From contig CM060203.1 of assembly GCA_030562195.1 (NCBI GenBank), positions 10,306,208-10,370,207 on the forward strand: DNA of 64,000 nt, read 5' to 3'. Source of the DNA: Nipponacmea schrenckii (taxonomy: Eukaryota > Mollusca > Gastropoda > Lottiidae). Every line of letters starts with the position of its first letter. The first letter of the stretch is position 1. Both the position numbers and the translations under genes were made by a program. The notes below the pieces were generated by a model. It had not been told where the DNA came from. It did no database searches and saw only the letters and a list, made by a program, of their open reading frames with translations. This document shows, one piece after another, positions 36,531-49,680 of this stretch.

Positions 36531-36650
36531 TATATAAAGCCGACATCTTCTAATCATAACGTATGGTAGGGGAATGTGGGAGTTTCAGCATTTTTAATTG
36601 TTTACACTTTGATTTTGTGCATCGCATTGCCTGTAATTCCCTCAAAGCAG
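36531..36650 (+). promoter_or_regulatory. candidate promoter and first exon of an unknown gene
   Basis: TATATAAAG (36531-36539) is followed by ATGs at 36563 and 36574, then CTCAAAGCAG|GTACGT, a strong donor at 36650/36651. In the third frame, without an ATG, the segment reads SAFLIVYTLILCIALPVIPS, which looks like a signal peptide. The ATG at 36574 is one base out of that frame. Either the start lies in another exon, there has been a one-base lesion, or this is chance. I found no following exon. Confidence 0.3.
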
Positions 36651-37658
36651 GTACGTCTTAATAAGTCGATAGTGGGTAATAGCATGGGCTTACGCAATTC
36701 GCTCAAATGTTCTTTTGAGTCTATTAAATGCAAATGTCAAACCAATTTTACTTTTGACATCAATTTATTGTTAAGTGAATTATTGTTATTGGTTATTGAT
36801 GTTGTTACTTCGAAAGTAATTAATCTTAGCTGTTGAATAATTTATCATCAAATTTATATAAAAAAGCTACTAAAAAGAAACAAACCAAACTATCTTGACT
36901 ACGTTTTATGCATAAGTGTGCATGACCGCACAATAAGGGGCCAATTTGAAGACATGTTATAAGTCTATCCTCTTTCTTAAATACTTTAAGGATATTGCTT
37001 TTCACACTGAACCGAATCTATTTGCCTAAAAAAAAATAAAGCTGCACTGTCATATATGCTAAAACATAATCTTTATACAAAGTCAGTGCTAAGCAATCAC
37101 TTGTACACTGTCTTCATTAGCGTATACTAGAGAAGCAGGTACATTTTCATCAAACTAGGACTTTGCGCATATACTTCACGTCCATCGTTGACGTTTATTT
37201 TATTCCAAAACCAACGCAATATTTCATATCGTGATGTTGCAACCGCCATTAAGACCTATATTGTATTCAGTTCATATCCTCTGCATATTTATACAAACGT
37301 TGAATATAATTTCCTTTCATAATGATAGTAATTTGAATAAATTTTCATGTCTTATATCAGTTTATCAAAGAGAAATAACTGCCTAAAACTGAGCGAACTA
37401 TATATTTTACAGCTCTAATCAGAATTTCAACATGTAATCAAATTTCGATTTATAAAGGAGAGTGTCATTGGGGGCTCCTTAATATATTTCCTTCACAAGT
37501 GATCAAAGTAGATAATACTCGTTAATTTCATAACAATTCAATAAAATTTGAAGTAGAATTAATTAATTATTGAATAATTTCAACTGTAAGGTCATTTATC
37601 AAACTAAAACATTTCATAAACTCAGTCATAACTGTCATAAAGTCAATAATAGTCAATA

Positions 37659-38038
37659 GAGTCTTGATTAGTTTATACTGCTATAGTCTTAAAGAAAATG
37701 GTTCTGATAGAGACTTGGATGGTTCATACTGCTATAGCCTTAAAGTAAATGGTTCTGATAGTGATTTGGAAGGTTCATACTGCTCTTGTCTTACATCATT
37801 TGGTCCCAATGAAGACCTGTGTAATTCATAGTGCTATAATTTTGAAGTGTTTTGAGACTTGGGTGCTCCATACTGCTCTAGTCTTACAGTATTTGGTCCA
37901 GATAGAGACTTGAATAGTTCATACTTCCATATCCTTGAAGTACTCGGTCTCCATAGATATTTGGATGGTTCATACTGCTATAGTCTTAAAGTAGATGATC
38001 CCAATAAAGATACTTGAATGGTTCACACTGCTACAATA
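37659..38038 (+). repeat. 51-bp minisatellite, about 7.5 units
   Basis: Units begin with a form of GGTTCATACTGCTATAGTC at about 37671, 37721, 37772, 37822, 37864, 37915, 37967 and 38019. Each then has CTTAAAGTA, TGGTCC and GATAGAGACTTGGATG phrases. One unit is shorter (42 bp). Units are diverged, so the array is old. No coding frame persists through it. Confidence 0.85.
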
Positions 38039-41000
38039 ATAAGGTAATAAGAAAGTATGGATATATGGACAAGGAAACGGTGTATAGTACTTTTAATTTG
38101 GTATAATTTCAAATTCAGCCTTGTGTGTACATTAAATATTGCTATCAGTATCAGAACTCTATATAATACTATATCATTACAATTTTCAATCTCAATGATG
38201 TACAGTTTCATTTTCTTGGTTTCCTCCCTTTGAAATGTTTATATGGCTATTTATGTCATGGTAATACTTACTACACTTGCATTGAAAAACAAGTCTTTCT
38301 GATCGGTATAGAACATAAACTTCGGCAGAACTTGTTTGTGTGTAAACATTCTATAAAGATAGAGATCGATTTTGAGCGCTCTCCGAATATTGGAAATTCT
38401 TTTTTTTTCCAACCTTTTTTATCAAGCTGAATTTGCATGTATCAGAATATAATAGATCAGTTTGAAATAAACTCAAAATGAATTTTAAAACATGATCATG
38501 CTTTGGTTAACCGAGTTTCATGTAACTCATATCAGTAATGAAAGTTTCTGTGGAATTCCGAAGTAAGTACATTGTGACCTTCTCCATTTGTTAAGCATGG
38601 ATATATATTGTGAGAAGAAAGTATATGAATGTGTTTGATATACATGTATACAAATAAACGGGGTCCTAGCCGAAATTGTCTATCATTGAAAAGGGGATGG
38701 AGCCTTCCTCATTGAAATTGCGGCATGATGTTCACGGTTCACCCCCAATGCAATAACTCTCTGTCCGCATCACACATTAGATGTTCATCACCTGATAGAC
38801 ACTCACCGTGTAGCGCTTTTTATTCTTGGGAGTCGTGTACGGCAATGTATTTTCTGCTGCAACGCCTTGCATGCAAGAAGAAGAAAAGCGGGAATCGAAA
38901 TTTTTAATGATTCTTGGAAGTTGATTTCTTTTTCCAAAACTGTTTCGACCAATATTAAAAAAATTACCCCCTTGACAATTTTTTGATCTCTACGTCCTAA
39001 CCAACTCCCATAATAAATCCTAGAAAAACCACTGCTTACCCCCTCCCCTTACATGCTACAAAATGATTTGTGGCGCTTCAGGATATTATTCTTAAATAAT
39101 AAGTTTCCCTTTGGTATTTTATTTACAAATAAATGGAAATTGCGAAAATTAATCTCTAGAAAGAATAAAGATTCTTAAACCGACCAGTGTCCTAAATAAT
39201 GTCACTGTAGATACATTTACACTTATGTATGTAATATAATGTTATATTGCATGTTTTGATACGTCTCAAGGGATCTAACTGTGCATCAGGTTGTATAATT
39301 TGAGTGGCTTGCAGTGTATGTAAATAATTAGCATATAGCGTGAGCTGTACTAATCAAATAAGTTTTTATTTTGATTTGTGGAAAAGGTTCTTTTTATCTC
39401 GATTCAATTTATTGTATTGATTCTCAGCGCAATCACAGGGTGGGTATAATGTATGGTGAAGTGTGACAATAAATTACATTATTTTCAAAGTTTTTTTTAC
39501 TTGTCTTGGCTTACTTATTAGGTTATAGATGTTATTTTCATCCCTAGATGCTGATCAAGCATAAAACAAAGCTGCCATAGAATAACCAGGTATTAATGAT
39601 GCCCTATTTGACCAGAAATACTTGTTAAACCCGTGGTTTGAAATATGTTTGGCTCCCATAGTTTGAGAATTTGTGTCTCTCTTGTTATCCTTAAACGTGA
39701 AGTGAAAAAACCAAACATTTAAATGACAGCTGTTTAGGGTAGCATCTAATATTTATTAGCACAACAAAGGGATCTGATTCACCTCCGAAATATATTCTTT
39801 GAAAATTTGTCATTATGTTTCAAACCTCCGCCTGCAGATACAACAGGGAGACATGTATCTCGAAGTAGGACAAAGACGTTTTACAGGACCTTAAAGGAGC
39901 AAATTGCCAATTCCAATATCATAATAGAGTGGTTGCGTGTTTTGATCTTGAATAACGAGCGAGCTTTTCGTGTCAAGTACTTATATCTAAAAGATACTCC
40001 TTTAATCTACTCTGAAAAAAATATTTTGTCTACACTTAACGGCAGCTCAGTTACGTTTTAGATATCATATGGCGGTTGTTAGTTTGATGATGTCTAATGT
40101 ATTTCATCACTATGTTTTAGAAAGGAGGGAAGGAAACTTGATAGATTCTAATTGTTGTCACGAAACAAGTATACTATAGCACTGGAGATGTATAATCGAC
40201 ATCATACCACCATAACTTCACATGATTGGAAAAAGTCAAATTTTTTAAATATAATATACTATTAGGATCATAACAATTATCTAGGTGTAACCCAAAACTG
40301 TTGTAAGTAATGTCACCCGGATTAACCTCTAATTATTACTATTCGTACACATCGGCAGAACGAAGAACGATTATAGGGTGATCGAGTCATTGGGGTAAAC
40401 TCATTTCACTTTCTTCCCATTTTCTTCTCCTGAGGTTTGGGCGCCTCTGCTAATGGAATTAGCATTATACGACATCAATATGCTAAAACAATTGTCTAGA
40501 TGTCTGATACAAGCGATGATTTAATTGACTTTAGTTGTCATATTGTCTCTATGGCCAATTATCATGATTAGAACAGTACGTGATAGAGGCGTCTGATAGG
40601 TTTTTATGACGATAGGTTACGGAAGGGCATACAGAACCGTATTTGAGTTTTAGTCTTGGTGTATTGTGGTCAGGAATTGAAGTTACAAAAATTGAAATCA
40701 ATTGTGTATTATCTGATGGGAAGGAACAAACTTTTTGTGTTGTTCTCTTTGTGGTTTAAAATTATCTTTCCACAAGAGTAGCAAAGGCCCTTTTAAGGTA
40801 TGGCGTGGTACCTCATGTGCTTCTAAGATTTGGCAAATGTATTTAAACTAAGTATTTGTAACTGGATGTTGACAAGGCCAAACCGAAAGGTTACTGCTGA
40901 TGTTTAGGTCACGAAGTGAATATTGAAGGTCGCGTCATAAATGTCAATAACCCATCTGTGATATTCTTCTAGTCAATAACTTGGGTCAGAGGTCAATATC

Positions 41001-44000
41001 TATGATGAATGTGAGTGCGGAATATGAATTAGTATTCTGTTAACATTTATTGCCAATTGGTTCTGTTATTAAGACCAATATTTCTTAAGATAATAAGGTC
41101 ATTTCATTTCAGTCGCTTATTTTCATTGATATCATATACCCACTAGTAGTTAAACAGTACATAGACATTTTGTAATTTTAACACATTGCACGAATGACAT
41201 TTAAACACGATTCAGAAGTAGGTCACGGACAATGGGTTGGATTTTAGTAATCCGAAATAGACTGTAAAATAGTCAATCCTTACAGACAGCCTAGTGTTAA
41301 TCTTTTGGCGAAGGATTGTTCTAATCGACACTTACTAAGTGTAATATCTTAATTTGAGCGCATTCGTGTTACAGAATTAAGTTTATTTATTATATATAAC
41401 CAAGAATTAGCACGGTATGTTGCATCTTTTTAAATGAAAGTCGATTATGACCATCTTGGGATATCTATATTGGGATGCCTTGGTAATTCTCAAAGATGAT
41501 AACACATTTAAAATTCAAATAATAATGTTCTAATGACAATTGGTAGGAATGACAAACAGTTTTAAAGTAAATTGTATAAAAGTGGGGTTCTTGTGACTGT
41601 AAAGAACACTTTAGATTCTATTTAAGAGGTTTTGTTGCAGCCCTCTTTACACTAGGGTAACGTTGTATGGACTGGCGTATTGATTTATATAAATTTAACA
41701 CATGGTCATCAAATTAAGAATCTAATCATCACTTCTGTTCAGAATTAATTTGTTTCTGAAAACAGACATGTTATTCAGTGGGTTTTTATATTTTTAATGT
41801 TTTATCTGTAATATAGAATGTAATTATATTGTCTTGCAATAATATCGCTGTAATCAAGTCTAGCTTTATTCGAGGGATGTGTAATTTAAAATGTAATAAT
41901 TTGTAGCAATTTGCTCGTCTGCTCAATTATTTTGATGATAGACTCAATAGTACGGTGGCAGATTTATATAATGATATGGATGTTTTTAGTCTAACGAGTC
42001 GGCATAACCTTTTGAAACGAGCTTTTGAGGATTTATGGATTGTTCAAAATTATCGATAAGATGTACTAAATGATCCAGTAACATCTCTTTTCTTGAGCTC
42101 TTTCAACATGTCAAATTAATTAAAGTACTTTCTTTTATTCCTTCTAACAATTATTATTGATAAAATATATTAATTATTCTATTCAAACTTTGGGAAGTAA
42201 TTTTTTTTTAATTCGATGTTATCCGTACTGGATCGATTGTTTTGGTAGAAAAGATTTTTATTCATGTATGTGTCTAAAACAATAACATAAAGTGAATAAT
42301 GGACTAAAGTGTTCATTATGTCTACATAACGATATGCTGTCTGGTATCCTTGAATAACATCATGACCGTTAAAGCTTGTCTGGTAACCTTGTATAGCATC
42401 ATGGCCGTTAAAACTTATTTCAAAATGAAATTAATTTAGTTATCATGGTTATGGTCTGTCGTTCTATTGTGCATTTTGACTGAACGGTTATATTCTGTTC
42501 CATGCATATTGCAGGAATGTGCAAGGAAGTGATCAACGCTAATAATCAATATTAAATAGAGTACAGTCCCTTGAAACTAACAACTCCTTAAACGTCAGCC
42601 TTTAAGCTAACTTATTTTAATCTCGCAAAGCCCTCCTTTGTTTCATAGTATCTGGTTTAATTGGTCTTCTTTCTTTTTTTGAGGGGGGGTCTGAGTTATC
42701 CTGTCGCGTCTAGAAGAATTTGATATAGTAACATGAATACGGAATACGCGTACTTGACTGCGAAAATGAACATTTATTAATCATCTGAAACTGAACAGTG
42801 TACATAACTTTAATATAAAAGCAGTTTAATTTCGTTCGGTTTGGTCGGCTATATTCGTTTAATTAGTAATTAAAGCGTCGACGTTAATGAAATAATTCAT
42901 AAATATGATAAAACAAATTATTGTTCCTAAACATATTCATAGATTATGATCAGTTGTATTAAAAGCCTTTTGATGTGTATCGGGAACACTTTTTATTTTA
43001 ATATGTGGCATTCAGATTCTTCGTCTTGTGGGTCCTACCATTCCAAAAAGAGTTAAATGGAAATGACAGAGGATTTACATTTGACGAAGAATTTGATTTT
43101 GACAAATAGAAATAGAAATCAAAAGTGTCGGCGATAAACATCTAACACGGCTAGAAAACTTCTTTAAGTACCAAGAAGAAGATTCTGATTTAATGACATA
43201 TTATTCTGATACAATGACACAAATTGATTAGAAAACTAAGATCATCTGTATCCTTACATTAAAATTAAAAACGACTTGAAATCATTTTATATCATCAAGG
43301 AGGTGGTTTACTTTCTTGCATATATGGTGACAATACTCAAAGACTCAAACTGAATAGGTAAGCTGTATTGTTGCCCTCACGGTTATATCGTAATGACACA
43401 TGTACTGTTATTCTCTTTTTCTAGACATTGTTACCTAAGACTAAATGTCTTTAAAATATTCTGCCTCAAATTACGTCATAATTTATAATGAAACAATGTT
43501 AAAACAATGTTAAAATTGTCCTATTTATATCACTGAAAACGATCCTTAAATTTTTCACGTTAACAAAAAATCAGGGGTATTTAAATTGGTTGAAATAATG
43601 TCCAGCCTACAAGTACCCCTCACCATCGACTGGGGCAGGATCTACAATGTACAACTAAATTTTATACGACAGCTATCAACTTACAAATCAAAAAAAGAAA
43701 AGGTGTTATATGTTTCAATTTTAATCAATCAATCGATCAATTTCTACTGCAATGGACATACATAAAGGAAAATAAATGTAGCAGACAGAACAATCACTAT
43801 GTAGCATAATATTGTTTATGAGCATGGACAATAAACTAAATGCAAAAAGCGAAACCGTGTATTGCAAATTCACTAATCATATTATCGAGTGTGTGTATGA
43901 GCGGAATGATGAGCTCTGAATGTACTCAAAAGAAAACCAATAAAACGCATAATATAATCTGATATTATTACATATGCATCATTCGTCAAGTCTGTACTCA

Positions 44001-47000
44001 TAAAAAATGCAAAGATAGATAACATTTAGGTTATATTAATAGGGTTGGGTGCTTCAATCGATCATGATGCTTTGACTTTGGTGTTAGCACGATTCTTCTG
44101 AGATTCAAATGTACTTGAATCATAATACTCGTAAGATTCGTATACGATACTTAAGGATTTTGGTAGGCGAATTTAGAATGTTGATAACAATCTTTACCTT
44201 TATTTTTTACATTGTACGCATATTGCTCAACGTTATCGGAGATTCCAAAGGTCTTCAAATTTCATATATTATTGACTGTTATATATCAAACAATAGTACT
44301 ATTGTGAACAACGGTTAACAAAATTCTCCAGAGATGAAACTGATGAATTAATGTTGAGACAATTGCCCTGCATGATAAACCACAAAATGCTTCCATATTT
44401 TAGGTACATATTGAAGCATTTTGGAACTATAGAAAACCAAGGTCAGAGTTAAACTACACGCTTTCGGTTTCTTGCTTTTACTGTTTCTAATTCAAGTTTT
44501 ATATCTTTTTAATAACACATAGATTTGTGTGACACCATATTCCAGTAGACAAGAAAATGTATGCGTATTAGAGGATTTTGTCTACAGCACAAATTTCTTG
44601 CAGACAACCGAACTCGAGACAGATGTGAGCGGTAAAAAGTACTTCATGAAATATTGTTTCATTTAATTTTTAATTTTTATTGTGGGTTATTGACTCTTTA
44701 AAATTGACGCATCCTGGAATTTCTTAGATATGGTCTTTGAATCACATTGAAACACTGGCAATCAATAATGCAAAATATGATTATTTATAATGATAAACAT
44801 TCAAGCGTGTCTGATAATAGTAAAGCAATTTAATTTTATCATCGACGATCAAATTCATAGCTTATGTAATATTAAACAAATCAGTTTAATGATAGGAATT
44901 AGTTGACTTCTTTTACTGGGGATCGAATTTCTTGTTGCCAATATCACCTATTGGAAGCTTCTTCTGTGATTCTCATACCATTTATGTCGCTAGGTAATTC
45001 TGTAAGTGAGACATTCTATACAAGAACTTTTTTTCTTGGGTTTTCTATCAAATTTCTTATCATTGATGAGGTAGGGGTGACTGTTGGACCCTCTTGACAA
45101 TGCTGTGATCTCTACTCAACCCACTCAGCCGAAAGTTCACTGGCGAACATACTAAATAAGTTTGTGGTATGATATTTATTTTCAAAGTTTACAGTTTTAT
45201 ATGACGTTTATTAATAATATAAGTACTAATGGTAACGTAAGCTTCATTATTTCTAGTCTTTTATCCTGCAACTACATAAACATTTATACATAACCAACAT
45301 ATATAAACAAACATACACGTTCGAATAACTAAGATAATAAAACATTGTACCGAAAACTTGCCTTTCAAAATATGAGAGATGAACCAAAGACTAAGGTTAA
45401 ACAAATTAATAAATAGATAGCAATCTATCTTAGAGAGATGCCTTTAATCTTTTGTTGTTGTTCTGGAATCTGTTTTATTATGACTTCCTTGTTCTTGATT
45501 TAGTGCAATGACATCCTCATCTAATAACCTTTATCTTCTTTCTCAAGTTCTTTAAAATGGAAATGCTCACACAACAAATTGTATAAGAAAATTTCGTGGC
45601 AACTTTAACTGTTTATAATACATCTTTTAATATTCTAAACTCACCATTATGAAGATTCCTAAATTTATAATTATGTCGAAAATATTTATAAAAAAATGTT
45701 AGAAAGTGCAGTTTGACAGAAAATTCATCCCAAAAGAAAAGGGTGGAAGGGAAAGGATAATTCGCGAAAAGTATCGTATTTGGGTGTATAATGAGTATAT
45801 ATATATATTAGTATAAATTATAGAGGTAAGTGCGAAAAATATTTATTTTTTTGTACAAATATCTGCGATTTCAAAATTTTCAAATAAGAAAACATGAACA
45901 TGCTGAAGGGGATTTATCGAACCGCATTAAACATTTGCTAACATGGAGGTAAAAATCGATCAGTTGATCTGGTAGAATAAATTATTTATATTATACATAA
46001 TCAAAGAATAAACAGACCAAGAATCAATAACATTTCTCTTTGATATGAAATTAATAATTCTGCATATCATAGAACAAAATCTTTATAACTTTGTTTTTGA
46101 TAAGATAGCGTTAAGACAATCTTACCCATGCATTATTCAAAAGTATCGTATTAAAATTTTCTCGTAGCACAAGTCTGGGTTCCATCTGTCTGTAAAGCAG
46201 TTTGGAGGGGCGACATATTATTTTAGCCGATATTAATCATTTACAAAGTGGGACTTGAACAAAGCAGGACGTAATATCCATATAAGGTTTTAGGTTAATA
46301 TTAATACTAGGAGATATATATCTTGAAATCATATCAGAAACATATAGTTCCTTAGCGAATTGAGGAATTCTTCGGAAACATTACCAGGGTAATGAAGAAT
46401 GAGGTTCCCTGTTGACACAGAGACATAATAGATGTCGTCTCGCGACTTACTGATGTGTCATTATGTTTTTTTAGTTAGTCCTTGTCACGGTAACCAATTG
46501 AGACTTAAATAAAAAGACCCAATTGACTTGTTTTGTAAGTCTTATTTTGCTTATTGCTACAGCACTGAAATTATTTGCATTTCGCTATCATATTATATAC
46601 AATGGCTTTCTTATTATGTAAATGAAATGCCAAGCTCATTTAGCGTTAAACTTAGTTTTTCTTATTCTTTGCTGTGTTATAATTATTTGTTCTACTGTCT
46701 TTGTGGCGCCACAACCTCATGTGACAAATTTAGAAATGTATTTTCAAACAAGGTGTATATGTCCCTGATAAAACTACTACTGTTGTTGCATAAAATGTTC
46801 GATTTTGATAGAAAGAAGGGCTATAGGCTTACTTCTAACAAATAGCTTAAATAGTTAAAACTAAGAATTGTCTCGAATAAAGAAAGTAAATAACAAGTTC
46901 CGGACATCTGAAAGGCTTAAATGTAACCTGAGTGCTTCTGATTATATGACTCGAGTTCTCGGTGCATATCAGAACAAATGAGAAATAAATGATAAAAAAT

Positions 47001-49201
47001 TATAGTTATGGTGATAAAATTACAGAAACAATTGTTCCAACCGAATAATCAATCGTGATACATTTTAAGAAACGAAAGGATTGGATTTTAGAAAGAACTT
47101 TGCTCCTAAATGCAATTAATATTACCAGGCGCCTAGAACTACTGCTTTTTACCATAGGAAATTCAATTGTCATGAGATCAATAACACACCACCACAGCGA
47201 ACAAGTCGGGGTCTTTCCGTTCGTTTCGTATGTATTTCAGGACATAAAAAAAGAATTAATTTGTGATAATTCAATATTTACATGTGCATGAACAGAACCT
47301 AAAGTACAAGTTCAATTTGCTATTCAAAATTTAATTGGGATCAACCTAGAGTTACTTCCCTCTACGTTCTCATTTATGTGTTCAAGGGGATATAAACGTT
47401 GTAGATAAATAAACTCAATCTTTGAAACGTTCGTATTCCCATTTCACGAAAAATTGTTTTGGGTTTTTTTTCTTGCAATCGACCTTGACAGATTTTTTTT
47501 TGATTAATCAATTTTTTTTTAAGTTACAGCAAAGGCCAGTTACATTTTACCAGTAGAAAGTAAATTGTAAAGTAATGGAAATGTATTCGGTTCATGACAA
47601 AAGCATTCAAAAGCATTTTCGTTGTTTGTAAGTCTACGAAAAACACATTTTGCAGATGTTATATTGAAAGAAATTACCAAGTATTTAAATCGAAAGAAGG
47701 CTCGAAACATACACAAATGGTGCTTGTTATACACTATCATAAATTAAGCTTCGTGTGTGTATCTTTCAAATTTACACCATGGCGGTGGTGACAACTTTGA
47801 TAGTATTTATGCAGCTGACATTTTCATGTCAAGTCGCTCAGTTTTCATATAACTGCAGTATGCCCGACCTCTAGAAATTAGTGTTGAATGGACAAAACCT
47901 TTTGCTCACTGCTATCGGGTAAAACACAAAATTTAGTTATTACAGTTACTACATACAATCCTATCGTGAATTTTTTAAGTGCGACTCAGTTGATATCTAT
48001 TTTTAAAATTAGCTTTATCATTCCTCCCACGATTGAAATCTAAATCATTATCTTTGTAACATTAATAGGACTCTCGTGCTGTACAAAATTAAAAGCAATG
48101 GTTGCCAGTACTCTAGTGCAGTATAAAAAGCCAGTTAAATATATCTCAAAGCCTTGTAAAGCTAACAGCATCTCTCAAAGGTGACGAATCAATCAAATTA
48201 GTACGTTTCAATCAAAATTAATCCAGTTACTAACGAACTGATGGAATTTTAGCTCCCATAAATTACATATCACTGCCTCTTCTGGCCATAAATATACAAG
48301 CTGTTTTTATGTCTTGTTTAGTGCTTTCCACATCAAAGACATGATTTCATCAAACCTCTATCCTTGTTAGAAACTTACTTGGCATCCTGTCGTGTCGATC
48401 TACGCACTTTCAATGGAAATCAAAGTGCCATTGTATCTTAAGTGATCTTTCATTCAATGTAGTAAAAGTAATCTCCAAATGGGAGTGCGAGTTCTATATT
48501 ATTTAATTTTTGAATCCTAAAGGCCAACTATGTCTGATCTTTTAAAGTTAATAATAAAACAATATACATGTACATGTAAAGAGTATAATAAAATCGTGCA
48601 ATACTTTTACAGGCACATAAAGCTGTTGAAAGTATTATGAAATTATGCCATTACAAGTTTGTCTTACCACCAATCAAGAGTCTGACCAGCAGAGCTTCAG
48701 AAAGCACTTTTATTTGGTGAGGGTGCACACATAATAAATGGATATTCATAGAAATAATCGATGTTTCTTACTAACAGAAATGCGAAGTAGTTTTGAGTAT
48801 TTAAGACTGTGTGCATAAGGTTAAATATTATTGCACCATTTGAACTGTATTATGAATCAATGTTTTCTTTGATTATTTTTAGATGATTCACTCGCATAAA
48901 AAACATAAGTTATTATTAATTATAAGTTATAATGATTGATATGGTTTAGAAATATTTTTTTTTTCATTATTTGAATTTGGCTCTGCGAATGCCGAGATAA
49001 CCAAAAATAGCACTACACAATCATTTATTTCCAGTTCTTGATTTATTTTCTTTTACTTAAAACTATGTCTTTTTTGTTGTTGTTTTTTTTTTTGTTTTTT
49101 TGCCTATACTCATAACCAGTATGAACATTTCAAACGCTGAGTATGTCAAATCAACATAATCTCGAGGTTCTCTGCCCTTATTATCCTACAGGTGGCCTTT
49201 G
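38039..49201. other. gene-free stretch
   Basis: No supportable gene over 11 kb. A GC-richer patch lies at 38690-38900. Homeodomain-type TTTAATTAGTAATTAAAG occurs near 42860. A simple ATATATATATATTA tract lies near 45800, and the T-rich runs at 47460-47520 and 49060-49100 are low-complexity. ORFs up to 105 codons here are AT-driven and resemble nothing known. Confidence 0.45.
42339..42416 (+). repeat. tandem duplication, two 39-bp units
   Basis: GTCTGGTATCCTTGAATAAC and GTCTGGTAACCTTGTATAGC each lead into CATCATG(A/G)CCGTTAAA. Two units only, with a few differences. Confidence 0.8.
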
Positions 49202-49680
49202 TTAAAGGGGCCCAGGCTTGATTTTTGGGGGTCGTTTTGGGCCTTTGTTACATTTAAACAGTCCTCAGAAATACTCAAGCTCTATGAAAATCGCAAAATA
49301 CCTTGAAATATACCTAAAAAATTTGACTTTTTATTTTTTTTCGTGCTGTACGCAGATGGTCTTCAGTCAGTCTGAAAATTGTTTGTCCTGTTCACAAAAT
49401 CTACAATTGTTATTACATGTACTTTCTTTTTGTTTTATCAGTGTGGGCCTGCGCAGTAGTCTATTTATAACTCTTTGATTTTCCAATATGGCAGGAAGTT
49501 CGTAATATCTTAAGACATTATGATTTTCAAACACGGATAATTATGTATACCCATGGATTTGAAGGCTCAAATTTCAAAGGTAAGCTCTGTAGACTATTTC
49601 GGATTAGCTAAACAAAAGATTTCATGTGTTTGAGGCTGTCGGATGATTGTCCTAAACAAATCAAGACTGTGCCCCTTTAA
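49202..49680 (+). mobile_element. TTAA-bounded inverted-repeat element, copy 2
   Basis: 479 bp, starting TTAAAGGGGCCCAGGCTTGA and ending in the inverted form AATCAAGACTGTGCCCCTTTAA (last 20 bases are the repeat). TTAA forms both outer borders. It is the same family as 33514-34011 but inverted relative to it. An 86-codon ORF across it has no counterpart in the other copy and is not a gene. Confidence 0.78.

Noticed and set aside
38817..38865. Possible minus-strand 49-base exon with CACG|GTGAGT donor and CTTCTTCTTGCATGCAAG acceptor
   Set aside because: Good splice sites in a GC-richer patch, but no neighbouring exon and no recognisable product in any frame.
46528..46845. 105-codon plus-strand ORF, one of the longest right of CPVL
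   Set aside because: Composition (Phe, Tyr, Leu, Ser, Ile) is what AT-rich DNA gives by chance. It opens at a non-ATG or ambiguous start and shows no domain.
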